Shown here one piece after another: positions 33,078 through 44,966 of a DNA stretch of 64,000 nt. The stretch covers positions 42,992,719 through 43,056,718 of the forward strand of contig NC_056033.1 in NCBI RefSeq assembly GCF_004379255.2, given 5' to 3'. The translations under genes and the position numbers were made by a program. Positions within the stretch are counted from its first letter, which is position 1. Each line of letters opens with the position of its first letter. The notes beneath the pieces were generated by a model. It saw only the letters and a list, made by a program, of their open reading frames with translations, was not told the origin of the DNA and did not search any database. The DNA is from Salvia splendens. Taxonomy: Eukaryota > Streptophyta > Magnoliopsida > Lamiales > Lamiaceae.

Positions 33078-34226
33078 TCAACCCTCCGCCGCCAACTCCT
33101 CCACAAGATTCAACAGCCTCGCCGCGATTTCCCCGGCGCCAGGCCGCGCCGCCGCGTCCTCTTCCACACAACGCCTCGCGAGCCTCGCCATCTCCACCGC
33201 CGCATCAATCGAGAACCTTTCCCCCATCTTACAATCCACCCACCCCCTCAATTCCTCTTCCGATGCCAAAACCCTCTCTATCTCATCGGAAATACTCCCT
33301 CCGCCGCCGACACTCGCAGGAGCCCGCCCCGACACGACCTCCAGCACCACCACACCGAACGCGAACACATCGCCGCTTGGTGAAACAATCCTCTCTCTCT
33401 CATACTCCGGCGCCGCCACCAAACATCCTTTTCCCTCTCCCCTGTTTTCCACAGAGAGAGAAATCCCCAAACATCCGATTTTCGCGCCAAATTCGCCGTC
33501 GAGGAATATATTCCCCACGCTCAATCCTATGTGGAAGAGATTAACCGCGTCGTGAAGAAACCGCATCGCATTCGCTACATCCAGACATATCTTCAACCTC
33601 CGGTTCCAATCCAAAAACCGATCGCACGACGCGATGAATTGATTTTTCATCGCCAATCCTCCATGGATCCAATCCCTCACCGATCCGTTGCTTGCGTATT
33701 CGAGAATCAGGAACGAATTCGATCCATTATCCTCCGCGGTGCCATAAACCCTGATTAAATTAGGGTGATCGATCGCCCTCTGATTCGCGATCCTCGAAAC
33801 CACATGCCTCGGGAGGCGGCGGATCGCGACGTCTCCACCGTCGAGGCGGCCGCGGTGGACGGCGCCGGAGATGAGGTTGCTCGAGCTGAAATGCTGCGTG
33901 GCCTTCTGCAGCTGCTCGAAGCTGTAGGTTCGGAGGAGATTTCTGTTTGCTTCGTAGCTTGGTTCGTCGAAGCTGTGGCGAGATCCGTCGAAGGAGACTT
34001 TGTTGTCTGTCGCGGTGCGGAAGCTCAAGCTCAGCCTCTGCAGCTCGGAATCCGCCTCGTGCTTGATCGAATCCTCTCTCCTCAGCTTCTTCATGTTGTT
34101 GATGAGAAAGAAAACTGTTGCTGCAATGGCGGTTATGAGGAGAATCCCGGCCGCGGCAACGGCCACGTAATCTGCCGTCATCCACATTTTGGGGGGATGG
34201 GCAAATCCAAACCCGGTCCCGATCAA
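33078..34226 (-). CDS. LysM-RLK (LYK4/5/LYK2)-like membrane pseudokinase lacking the ectodomain
   Basis: Single-exon frame of 382 codons. Residues 14-45 are a hydrophobic transmembrane segment (YVAVAAAGILLITAIAATVF), preceded by only a dozen residues, so no LysM ectodomain is encoded. The kinase-like part starts at TYSFEQLQKATQHFSSSNLI, a typical RLK juxtamembrane-to-kinase start. Catalytic signatures are lost: the glycine loop reads SGAVHRG, the VAIK lysine is Arg (VAIRRLP), the HRD loop reads FHIGLSVGN, and DFG reads GCLG. The overall pattern (HPNLIRVYG, NGSVRDWIHG, LDVANAMRFLHD) is closest to LYK4/LYK5/LYK2, whose kinases are also degenerate. It may be a gene truncated at the ectodomain/TM border, or a short scaffold-like paralogue. 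The ATG could alternatively be Met14. Confidence 0.7.
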   Translation of the reverse strand: MIGTGFGFAHPPKMWMTADYVAVAAAGILLITAIAATVFFLINNMKKLRREDSIKHEADSELQRLSLSFRTATDNKVSFDGSRHSFDEPSYEANRNLLRTYSFEQLQKATQHFSSSNLISGAVHRGRLDGGDVAIRRLPRHVVSRIANQRAIDHPNLIRVYGTAEDNGSNSFLILEYASNGSVRDWIHGGLAMKNQFIASCDRFLDWNRRLKICLDVANAMRFLHDAVNLFHIGLSVGNIFLDGEFGAKIGCLGISLSVENRGEGKGCLVAAPEYERERIVSPSGDVFAFGVVVLEVVSGRAPASVGGGGSISDEIERVLASEEELRGWVDCKMGERFSIDAAVEMARLARRCVEEDAAARPGAGEIAARLLNLVEELAAEG

Positions 34227-34432
34227 TATTTTTCTGCGTCCGGCCCTATATGTACACTAATGGGCGAGTCTATACTCGACCGATATTTCCGTCCCTATAT
34301 ATATAGACACCAATGACCGAGTTGAACTTGAGTGATAGTTTTTCTGCGCCGTCACGATATGGACACTAATGGGTGAGTTCGAAATCGATTGAATTTTTTT
34401 CTGTGTCCGTCTCTGTCTCGACAATCGTCTGA
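34222..34432. repeat. imperfect tandem repeat (about 55-60 bp) upstream of the pseudokinase gene
   Basis: Three to four loose units built on TTTTTCTGCGTCCG, ATATG.ACACTAATGGG and GAGTTC/GACCGAT. The array occupies the place where an ectodomain coding region would be expected. Confidence 0.6.
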
Positions 34433-34717
34433 GGTGACATTTAACTCAAGATGGGCTAGTTAGAGCAATGAAAAAAAAATTCTTGATTTCGAGATTGGCG
34501 ATTGAATTGGATCTATAACCTGGATTTAGAAGGGAGTTGGGAGACAGAAATCTTGGATTTAGCTCTAACAATATTTCTATATGCATTGATAAATGTGAGA
34601 ATGATTATTCATTTAGGTTTAAGAAATGATGGGGGGAGGGGGTTGCTCTTAGTAAATCTTTGATATATGAAATTGATTGGTTGTTATAACTTATGTGATT
34701 CTTACATGGGGTGTAGT

Positions 34718-35450
34718 TAGGGATGTCAATCGGGCCAGCCCACCGGGTTTCGGGCCAACCCTATTCGGGTTGCGGGTCAATCGGGTGCGGGCTAATCGGG
34801 TTGTTATTTTTTCGGGTTATAAAAGTTCAGCCCTAACCCTAAAAGCTCGGGTTTCGGGCTAGCCCATCGGGTTAATCGGGTTGCTACCGATAAAATTAAC
34901 ATGCGATCAATCCAATAAATAATGGTGAAAATTAGTTATATTTATAAAATATAAAATATTTCATTATGATAAATTTGAGATATATGCGTAAACTCAAATA
35001 TTAACATGATCAAATACTAATATTTGAGATTTATGCAACATAAAACATAAACATCAAGAAATTTTAAAGCATGTTTAGAAATTTAAATATATTTTTTTAG
35101 TGAATTTGAAGTTTCTAATTCATTTATCTATTATTATATTAATAAAAACTTAATATATAATTTATATATTTAATATATAAAATGGAAAGTTATTTTTTCA
35201 GTAATCTATATTATAAAATAATCAATGAAGTGTCGAATTAGAGTCAAACAAATAGAACAATATAAATTTTATCGGGTTTCCGGGCCAGCCCATTGGGTTT
35301 TCGGGTCTGGCCCTAACGGGTTGCGGGTTAATCGGATGCGGGCTAATCGGGCTGTAATTTTATCGGGCTGGAAATTTTCAGCCCTAACCCTATAAATTTG
35401 GCGGGCTATTCGGGTCAGCCCACGGGTTGCGGGCTAAATTGACATCCCTA
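34718..35450. mobile_element. hAT-type MITE (733 bp), TAGGGATGTCAAT ends
   Basis: TAGGGATGTCAAT at the left and ATTGACATCCCTA at the right, with an exact 8-bp duplication GGTGTAGT at 34710-34717 and 35451-35458. Subterminal regions are rich in CGGGTT/GGGC motifs in both orientations; the centre is AT-rich. No ORF. Confidence 0.92.
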
Positions 35451-35504
35451 GGTGTAGTAATTAATAATCAAGCACACATATAGAGATATCTCAACAGATC
35501 TATC

Positions 35505-35691
35505 CAGGGACGGATGTACATGCATCCTACTAGGGGCAAATGCCTCACCTCAAAAAATTTCATTTGTGCTATTTTGATCATTATTTTTAAATTTTTTTTG
35601 AAATACCTTTATAAATGCCCCTTCTAAAATCCTTAAAATGTCTTTGTTTGGAATTTTGCCCCACCTATATAGAATTTCTGGCCCGTCCCTG
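35505..35691. mobile_element. hAT-type MITE (187 bp), CAGGGACGGA ends
   Basis: CAGGGACGGA at the left and CCCGTCCCTG at the right. Exact 8-bp duplication GATCTATC at 35497-35504 and 35692-35699. Confidence 0.92.
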
Positions 35692-36232
35692 GATCTATCA
35701 ATACTTGTCGAAAATATGGTGATTTTATAATGTTAGAATCAAGAATTATACACCATAATATATTAGCTCATGATCTGTTACGTTTTGAACATGATCCAAT
35801 GGACGAGGGTGATGTATGGGGCCAATTTCACATAGATGTCGGTTTAGCCGAAACCCCACTTGTCGGTTTAGCTAAAAAATTATAACCTGACAAAATTTAA
35901 GTCCAATTAGCCACAATCGAAAAGCTAGACCTGATCATTAGAATGTGATCTGATTTCACAGAGATGTTTGGTAAAGATGCCAATACACTCTGAAACCCAA
36001 TTCCTAACTTGAATTGTTTGCTAAATTTAGAAAGTTAATGTAAAAAAAAATCAGTTAGCCCACGAGTGAGTAGAGCCCTTAACTTTATAACACTGATATA
36101 AATATGTGAACATGGTAATAAACTTGACATAGAGGTATATTAATTATTAAATAACTATAATCCCAAAATAGACAGTAATAATACAGTTCAAAACAATCGA
36201 TTATAGGTCGCCATCCTCGTCCCCCGGAGTAG

Positions 36233-38814
36233 CTAACTACTTTTCTGGGCATTCTCTACACTCTTGTACAGTAGTGATATAACATGAGCAGGATCTGGAG
36301 CTCCAAATACTGAGCTACCTGCAACAATGCAGTTTGCTCCTGCTGAAGCAGCCAGATCGATTGTCGAAGGTCCTAAACCGCCATCGACCTACGGAGAATC
36401 AAATTTTCATCATTGATCAAGTGGTTAGATTTATAACGCAGACGACTCAATCATACTGCATGCCATCTGACAATAAATGCTTCTGAGTTATAAACTATGA
36501 ATGGGCATAACTCATGCTGATATTCATTTCTTTCTGAGAGTATAGCTATGAATTCTCTAGCTTTAGTTCTAAGGTAAATGTTGGCAAGCCTAGTAAGAAA
36601 ATATAATTCAATTTAAAATACAAATATTTTTGTACCAAGTAGTGGATTTGAAAATAAAAGCTCTGAATGTAAATCCACACCCTCAATTCCAGGGTTGTAA
36701 ATCAAACAAAACTACATATAATTATATAATGTATATAATATATATTTATACAATTATACAGCTTGAATTCTTAGGTAAATGCTGGCAAGCCTAGTAATCA
36801 CTGGCTGTCAAAACTATGGTAATATTTCATTGAAATAAAATAATATTATGATGAATACTAACATAATTTAGGGACAGGCAGTCACCTCTATGTCGAGTGA
36901 TGGATACTTCTTCCGCAGAACACGAACCTGAAATTTGATAGTTATTGTGTTATGTGCCACAAAAAAATGGTCCGCAGGAAATAAAACGTTGGAGTGGGGA
37001 ATGATGGTTCACTTACCTTATCCATCATTTCTGGCATAAACTTTTGCCCACCAAATCCAGGTTCTACTGTCATAATGAGAACCATCTCCACAGGATTTTC
37101 ACACTCAAGCTGTCAAAGTGGAAAGCCAAGTTAAAGACGAAATCTTACTCATGAACTCATTTATATGGAGTACCACCTAAGTAACTATATTCAGAATCAC
37201 ATACCAGTGGGAAGACCTCTTCAACTGGGGTTCCAGGCTTCAAGGAAATGCCAGGCTTCATACCCTTTGCCTTGATCTTCTGCACAAGTTCTTGCCAATT
37301 ATCTGCAGGACTTGACATGTTTAATTAATCAATCATCACTATCAGCAGAATCCGATTATAATTCTAGACATAGAGTATCCAGAATAAGAGGAACAGAGAA
37401 AGTTCAGAGAGCAAAAATCCACCTTTAGAGACTTCTACATGAAACGTAAAACCAGAAGCACCTGCTTTTCCAAACGGCTCAACATAATCTATAGGATTTG
37501 TTACCATCAGGTGGCAATCTAAATACGCTCTGTAAAGTAAGAATTTCCAATATGATCGTCAAAGGGAAAACATCAGATATTCAGAATGTGAGAGTTGATA
37601 TTTGAGGAAGAGATGAAGTCATTACTTTGTGTGCTTTCTCAGGCTCTCTATCACTGGAGCCCCAATTGTGAGGTTTGGCACGAAATGACTGTAAAACACA
37701 ACACCGGTATCAGTTCAAATAATCAAATAGTTAAATTCTGATTGAGGTCAAAGATTCAGTAACATCTTGATTATTTTGCAGGCTTGGTATATGATCATCA
37801 GCAGCAGAATGTGAGATAGATGACTCTTTAAACGAGTAACAAGTAAGAACCTACCCATCCTGCAATAAACCAGAAATCAGTTATAGCGCATGCCAAATTC
37901 ACAGCGAACGTTCATTGCTACAACTAAGTTAGCTGCAGAAACTAGCATAAGATTCGCAAAAATATGCAACACAGCAAGATCAACATCATCAGTCTCTCAC
38001 ATTTTAATGCCATAAATCGATGATGTGTACTGATTTATTGCACCTTTCCATGTGTAAATAATGCCACGATCTATGAACAATCATCAGTCAATCATTTCAG
38101 AATTTTGATCCAAATGTTGGACCGGTTAGAGAATTATCAAATAGGTATTTCAAACTCTAACTTAAGGATGAGGTGGTCATTTAACAGTATATTCTTCATC
38201 AAAACAATTTGAAGAGATGTAAACCTCGACCCTGTTGAAATTAATCGAATTGAATACTAACTCGAACTGTTCGAACTCAATTTCAGTTCAGTTCAATAAC
38301 AATAAGCTAACTACTATTAAGCTACAAAATGCAAACGATTCTAGCTCAATTTCTCTTGGCTCTATTCAAAGTGATTTCTGGAATAACTCGTGCTTTAAAC
38401 CTCAAATTTCAGTTCAATTCAATAACAATAAGCTAGATAGGGAGTATTAAGTTACAGAACGCAAATTATTCTAGCTCAGTATCTCGAATAAATCGTGCTT
38501 TAAACCTCAAATTTCAGTTCAATTCAATAACAATAAGCTAAATATTAAGTTACAAAATGCAAATGATTCTAGCTCGATTGCACTTCGTTCTATTCAAAGT
38601 GATTTCTCGAATAACTCGTGCTTTAAACCTCAACTTCAGTGGAATACCAAAAATCAACCGGATCAATACACACAAATCGAGATATAGAAAATGAAAATAC
38701 CATAATATCCATATGCAGCCAATCCGCGCCGCATCGGATCATCCGTTCCGCCTCCGACGCTAGATTTGCGAAGTCCGACGATAGCATAGACGGCGCGATT
38801 TTTGGCTGCACCAT
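36233..38814 (-). CDS. RPE: cytosolic ribulose-phosphate 3-epimerase, eight exons including a 5-nt microexon
   Basis: Interconverts ribulose 5-phosphate and xylulose 5-phosphate in the pentose phosphate pathway. Exons on the minus strand: 38814-38701, 37859-37855, 37688-37626, 37529-37423, 37302-37205, 37109-37017, 36927-36886, 36388-36233; total 678 nt, 225 aa, the usual length of the cytosolic enzyme. All introns are GT-AG. The N-terminus [14 protein letters not shown], metal-site [32 protein letters not shown] and EVDGGL (catalytic Asp about 176) are conserved. No transit peptide, so cytosolic rather than plastid. The 5-nt exon GATGG encodes Asp39 and two bases of Gly40 in the conserved MDGHF motif; without it the frame fails. 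The gene appears intact. Confidence 0.95.
37855..37859 (-). CDS. RPE: 5-nt microexon of RPE
   Basis: On the minus strand, TTATTGCAG then GATGG then GTAGGTTC: a good acceptor and donor flank five bases. Only this insertion joins exon 1 (ending ATG, a full codon) to the next exon (starting TCATTTCG) in frame, and it supplies the invariant Asp-Gly of the family. Confidence 0.9.
38270..38640. repeat. three imperfect tandem repeats (105-125 bp) in RPE intron
   Basis: Each unit reads TTTCAGTTCAATTCAATAAC, AAGCTA, ATTAAGTTACAAAATGCAAA, ATTCTAGCTC and ends AACTCGTGCTTTAAACCTCAA. They lie in the large intron between exon 1 and the microexon. Confidence 0.85.
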
Positions 38815-39284
38815 TTCGTTGATTTTCTTCAGCTTCTACCAACTTCGCCGCAGCTACCAAACTAGAAAGAGATTTAGAGAGGACAGTTAATGAAGATTGC
38901 AATTACAAATGGATTTAAACTTTTTCAGCCGATATTACGAAATTGATCTGATTGGGCCGAATGTATTTTGGTATGATTGGGCCATTGATGTAAGTTTAAG
39001 ACCCAAATATAATCAATTTTTTGGGCTAATATAATGATTTATTTATCAATGTCATCTTTTGATATACTAGTAGTTAAATTTGAATCGATCTGAAAATTCG
39101 AATTTTCATGAAGAATAATTCTGAACTGAACCAAATTGTTTGAAAGCCCGAATCCAAAATTATAAACTTGTCCAAATCTAGTTAGTAAGTGATTTTACCC
39201 AAATTAAGTGAATCTTTGGTGAGATTTCAAGTATCTCTCTTTATAGGACATATTATGAATTATGGAAGTTCTTCAACTTTCATA

Positions 39285-39529
39285 CTTTTTCCGTCCACTA
39301 AATAATATCCACATTTAGCATTTTGGTCTGTCTATAATTATTTCTTTTTATTTTTAATAAATGGATCTCACTTTTCATTAACTCATTAGTCATTACACTC
39401 AAATTTTATTATAAAATTAATATATAAAGTGAGACTCACATTTTACTAACTTTTTCAATTCAATTTCCTTCATATTTCTTGAAACCAGCATTGAGTTAAA
39501 ATGAGACTTTAAACCATGGATGAAAGGAA
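39285..39529. mobile_element. degenerate Stowaway-like MITE
   Basis: After TA, CTTTTTCCGTCCACTAAATA; the right end CCATGGATGAAAGGAA precedes TA. Interior composition is typical of the group. 38815-39284 is the RPE upstream region with no other gene. Confidence 0.55.
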
Positions 39530-39549
39530 TACATCATTATATACCGTCA

Positions 39550-40223
39550 CTGGTGTGAATAAAGAATAAAGCATGCTAATCAAACCTCGTTTCGAGCTCC
39601 TCTTGTGGATGTTATCAAACGAGACTCTCCTCGCGCACGGTTCAACATAATAGCAATCCTAGCACCTCTAGATAATGATCACTACTACCCAATATACCTG
39701 GATCGTTGAGTTACGAAAAACCCGCACCTTTGGTAAGTCAAAGTAGTGGATACTCAATATCGTATGCTCAATGCTAACGTACATTGATTAAGAAATTAAT
39801 TCTCAAGACCTCGTCTTTCAGTAGATAGCATAAAGACTCGTCTTGCTGTTAGATCCATTCAGTGCTATACCACACCAACGTCATCTTATTTCAATAAGGT
39901 TTAGAAATAATCGGACTGACATTGCAACCTTTCGCGATAGGTAGTCTAGGCCTATCTAGGTTGTGAAATTCTTATTTTTTCTTTGTTTAGAACTGACCGT
40001 GTTACCTTAAATTGGACGACGCCCACAACCGGTCTACTAAAACAAAGACTTAGACTTTGTTACGTTTGCTCATACATTTAAATATGCAATAAACAACCAT
40101 TAAATGTAAAACATAACAACATTATGACAAAAATAATCTGTTGCATTTATTGGAAAATAACCATTAGAGTTTTACAATATCCAATCACTCGAAAGGTGAT
40201 TTCTAGTATACAAAACCCTAACA
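39550..40223 (-). mobile_element. probable LTR remnant, reverse orientation
   Basis: On the minus strand the segment begins TGTTAGGGTTTTGTATACTA then GAAATCACCTTTCGAGTG, a start I associate with Ty1/copia LTRs of plants. The other boundary and a target duplication were not found. No ORF. Confidence 0.45.
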
Positions 40224-40879
40224 AGACTATTGGTCAACTCTATTAATAAGAAAATTATTTTTATCATATTTCATAGATTTAGTTTGTGTCTCAAATTTTA
40301 GTTTTTCAACACTATCTAAATTTTTTAAATTAAAGCTTAATTAATCTATTGGAACTTAGGTAAATCAAATATAATTCTCAATGGTCAATTGGAGTTTCAT
40401 TTAATTATTTAAGAAAATTTATAATTTCAATCTTATATTGAATATAGACAGTATATTGTTACTTCATACTCCACAACTTATTATATAAATTATTATTCAG
40501 TAAATATGATATAGTGAAAATAAAATAAATTGAAATGAATAAAAAAAACAAGAATGAATGATAATTAACTGAAAAAATAAATTAAAAATGAATAGAACAT
40601 CACATTTTAGAAACTGCCACTCTACAAAATACAAGAATATAGCGGGAATTGCTCCACTAATTAATCCTACACGATAAATATTTGCACCAATATATCTTCT
40701 AACTAAGGCAAGATACAATTAAATCTTTTCCTTTAACATATAGCCAATGGTGATTGCATTTATATAGAGATACCTAAAAGCTAAAGTTATTTGTCAAATC
40801 ACTTGTTTTCAAATTCTAAATGACGAATTATCCAACCAAATACCTCATTATACTCCTCATCTCCCACTCCATTTTCTTG

Positions 40880-41830
40880 GGGTTCGGGATTCGACAATCC
40901 CGAGCTTGCCACCCTACAAATAGGGAGGCGCTCCTCGAAATCAAGAAAAAAAGTCACTTCCGATCCATCGGAATTGCTTAGCTCTTGGATTCCTAGCGAA
41001 GATTGTTGCACTGCATGGAAGGGAATCAAGTGCGACTCTTCAACGGGTCGAGTCATCAGTTTGACTTGTCTCGGGTCTTTTTACGACGACGCTAATGGCT
41101 CACAAACACCACACTGTCTGGAACATTGTCCCCATTTCTTGGGAATCTCTCCTCCCTTCAATCTCCCACTCTGTCCGACCTGAAGAACTTAACGGGCCCC
41201 ATCCCGTCTGAATTAGGCAAGCTTACTGACTTGCGCCAAATGTTTCTCGATTCAAATAGTCTCGAAGGATCAATCCCAAGCACTATTGAGAGCATGAGTC
41301 TACTAGAAGTCTTGGTTCTTGTCCATAACCATCTAATGGGCCCCATCCCCAATAATCTTTTCATGAAAAAGACATCGCTAACATACTTGGATTTCAGCAA
41401 CAACAATTTGAGCGGAAGCATGCTTGAGTCCATAGGAAACCTATCCAATCTCAAGTACTTGCTTCTCACAAACAATCGCCTCAGTGGAAGCATCCCACCG
41501 TCCATCGGAAACATAGAATCCCTCACTTCGATCGAGCTATCCAACAACGACCTTTCCGGCCCGATCCCGAACTCTATCGGCAACATCAGACCCTGAGTCT
41601 CGAAAACAACAATCTTAGCGGCAACATCCCCACGAGCATCCGCAACATGAACAGTCTCAACAACATATACCTCCTCTCTGGCAACTCCCTCACAGGGAAT
41701 ATTCCGGAGGGAATCTTGAATATTGAGGGTCTCGTCCAGTTAAATTCGATTTTTCGGCTTCGGGGTTTGCAGGGAATCCTGGTTTATGTGGACTGTCACT
41801 TGCTCCGTGTAACAACTAATTGTGTGTTGT
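40880..41830 (+). pseudogene. LRR receptor-like protein pseudogene (DRT100/RLP type)
   Basis: Leucine-rich-repeat protein remnant. An LRR N-terminal cap is readable (EALLEIKKK, then in another frame SDPSELLSSWIPSEDCCTAW and WKGIKCDSSTGRVISL). It is followed by at least five 24-residue LRRs (LTGPIPSELGKLTDLRQMFL, LSGSIPPSIGNIESLTSIEL), another frame change after 41590, and a C-terminal cap (FAGNPGLCGLSLAPCNN) ending at about 41830. Breaks: one extra A near 40955, a change near 41125, another near 41592 and one near 41745. No membrane or kinase part follows. It is too broken to be functional. Confidence 0.8.
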
Positions 41831-42532
41831 TTTCAAAAGAGAATAATATACTAGTAATTGATTATCATCGTATTGCTCCAATCACATTCTTTCTGAGTAC
41901 TATTTTATTTGTTAATCGATTATAAATTGCAAGTTATAAGTTGTATTTTGGTTTAAATGCAGGGGCTTATAGCCACAATGCGGATTTTTGAATGATATTC
42001 TTTTGAGGTTAATTTATTAATAAATAGTCACTAAACTATGATACTTGTACCAAATTGGTTACTACATATTTTAACTTTTTTTCAAATGAGAACTACCGGT
42101 AGTTTATACTATTAGTTGGGATTTAATTCATTTTTTATTAAATATTATTTGACTATGTAAGTTAATTAAATAACCTATTTACACATATGCAGAAAATCAA
42201 TGAACATAGAGTGAGCAAGTGCATATTAATGTGGGAATGAACATCAACGAGGTGAAGCCATCAAATACGGTGACGTATTTAACGTCTCCGGTGAGCTATG
42301 TTAGAGCTCAAACTATATACCAAATACAGGAGAACTGAGAAATTTGCACTCAAAGTGTGTGTTGAATTAAGAGACAACTTTCACGTGCAAGGTCATAGCC
42401 ATATATGCCAATTACATAAATAAAAGTTCGACTCCTCCCCTTCAAACTACATCCTCCTATATAAACTAAGGATTCAGAACTAAAATTACAAAAGATAAAT
42501 ATAAATGCTGCATATCTCTAAATAACTATTCC

Positions 42533-43522
42533 TGTTAAAATTGGACCACTTCTAGTCGTGGGTTCTAGTTGTGGGTTGTTATTAATATTAGCATGGGCCA
42601 ATATTATGAGGAGCCCAACTGGATTAATTATTGGGGCCCAATCCCTGGTGGCCCAAGTTCAGGCGTCTCACTTACCTGATGCGCTGGATAGCCGACACCT
42701 GGCACCTCCACACGGATCCTGCATCTGGGTCGTCCGATTTATTTGTTTGTGCTTGTTTAGGAGACGGTTACTCTCATCTCTCAGTCATTCAGATGCTCTC
42801 TCTCTCAAGTTCCTCCGCCTTCTCTCTAACTTCTCTCTAGTTTTCGACAGTTTTAGCCGGCGATTTCCTTCAAGCTCTCGTTTCCACTGACGATTCTCAG
42901 TTCTAAAGAGATGTATCGGTGTAGTTTGTGAGTTAGGTCACTTCTTCGGTTCCCTTCTCAAAACTAGGGTTTCGGTCTTCTCAGGTGACCGATCCTCCGT
43001 GTGCTTGAAAGTGTTGTGTGGGAGTTTCTTGTGAGCAAGGCTGTGTTCGAATGGTGTTTGTGGATCCGTGTGATGAGAAGGTCGTGGTGTACGGGAATCG
43101 ATGAGATCTAGGGTTTCACTGATTTCAGATTGGGTGGTCTGTTCAGCGGTGCTCGTCTTTGTGATTTGTTGTGAGGATTGGAGAGGTCTAAGGCCTAGTG
43201 CAGTCACTGCTGTGACCTGAGCCATTTGTGACCGGATTCTCTGATTCTGTTATGTTTCGTTTAGCAATTGCTTAGATCCTTAGGGATCATTTTCTTGTTA
43301 TACTAACTCTTCTACTTAGCGTGCAGATGGTGTAATCGACATAATCTAGGGGTCTGGAGCCTGACGAGGATCAAGTTCTAGTTAGGGTTTCTCGATTGTA
43401 ATCTGTTACTAGTTAGATAAATTGTGTACCAATCTTTTGTATTGTGGCTTGTTCTTTCTGAGTCTAGCCAACTCCTAGACTATATAAAACTCTATAGTTT
43501 AGTATAGAGTTGGATCCCTACA
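42533..43522 (+). mobile_element. probable solo LTR (990 bp)
   Basis: TGTTAAAATTGG at the left and GGATCCCTACA at the right, with 5-bp ATTCC duplications at 42528-42532 and 43523-43527. The interior is GC-moderate without a gene. Caution: CCCTACAATTCCTAG near the right end is also mirrored by CTAGGAATTGTAGGG at 43564-43578, so the ATTCC match could have another origin. 41831-42527 shows no gene. Confidence 0.55.
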
Positions 43523-43631
43523 ATTCCTAGACTATATAAAACTCAACCACACAACAGCTCATTCTAGGAATTGTAGGGATTAAACCACCATGACACTAAT
43601 TACTAGGACCTCTTTTGTTTTACACAATACA

Positions 43632-43760
43632 AAGCGGCCAAAGCGTCAGACGACAACGCTATTGAACCGGCCACGGCGAAGTTGACGCCGTGCCCGAACC
43701 CCGTCCCCATGTTTTTGTACGGTGGTAGCAAAGTCACCCCAATTGCCATTGCGACTAAAA
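43632..43760 (-). pseudogene. GDSL esterase/lipase exon fragment
   Basis: The minus strand reads VTLLPPYKNMGTGFGHGVNF then AVAGSIALSSDALAAL, matching the GVNFAVAGATAL region of plant GDSL lipases. No start, catalytic Ser block or further exons are found in the surroundings. A stray exon piece. Confidence 0.7.
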
Positions 43761-44966
43761 GCAAGTAATTAATTAACAACAAATATTATTATGATTCAGA
43801 TTTTTTTTAGAATTTCTCGCCAACAATTTTGAGAGTTTCAAGATCTTCAATATTTGGTGATAGTTTTTCTTGAAGCACATCCTCCAAAATTGTTATTCAA
43901 TCCATTAATATAACTGTAATTTTTTGCCGGTGGAAATAACAAACTCGGGTAAAGTTCGTAATATTATTTGTCAAGTTGAAAGTTCATGAGAGGACTGCCC
44001 GATTCGTGCGCGAGCTGACCAAAGTTGCACGGCCGTTGCAGCACCTGTGAGGTTGGTAGATACGAAGAACGCACACCATTTAACTAAATTCAAATAATGT
44101 CTTAGAAAAATTATGTGAAGCAGCCAACTCTATCTGTGATGGCAAAATTGGCTTTGTTTCAAAGCTAAGTCTTCAAATTCATACCTAAATTCGCTTAACT
44201 GATAATTAAATTCAATTGCTCCTAAATCACTAAAATTGCAGCGCATGCTTCTAGAAATATCAATATTAGTATTTTTTTTATAGTAACTTTTTTAATAAAA
44301 GAAAAAGCTAATAATCAAAAAATAAAAAGTTCAACAAGCAAAGCAACAAGCAATCAAGTTCTAAAAATTAAAGTATCAATCGATAACTATAAACTACAGA
44401 ATAACGCATTATTTATGAAATAGTATGAATTTTGAGATTGATAAAAAAATTAGTAATTATATTAATTGTACCTAAGTCCAACCTATCGGGTTTTGGACCA
44501 GTCCTACTCAAGTTGCGGCCTAATAGGGTAAGGGTTGCACCCTCAACTCGAACAACAATCAAAAGTCCACAGATGCGATTGAGATCTCTTTGAATCCTCT
44601 CCATATCCTTAATAAATGGCAGTTGAACTGTTATTTCTTCGATAACCTTTTAGCTACTTTTTTAGTTTTTGTAATTCTTCACCAATACTTCTCATAAAAA
44701 AAGGGAATTAGGTTAATGACTTCACAATCAAGTTCCATAAATTTGGTGCAACTAATTAACTACAGTTCTTCATAGTTAACTAAAAGAATGTTTATATAGT
44801 TATTTACAGTAACAGACAAAATATACCATATCTTTGGATTGAAGAAACGACTACTACATTTCTATATATAGTTGATGAGATCGATAACTCGGAATCATCA
44901 CAAGATATTAAAGAGTAGATCACATATATACACACATATATAATCAATTTTGAGATAGAAATTAAG
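43761..44966. other. intergenic region before the phytocyanin gene
   Basis: AT-rich with no ORF of interest. TATATATAG at about 44863-44871 is a possible TATA box for the gene starting at 44967. Confidence 0.4.

Noticed and set aside
33045..33758. Plus-strand ORFs rich in Ser/Pro/Arg
   Set aside because: They are the complement of the GC-rich pseudokinase coding strand.
42558..42890. 110-codon ORF and 69-codon ORF inside the probable solo LTR
   Set aside because: Low-complexity Leu/Ser/Arg frames in a CT-rich stretch; no homology recognised.
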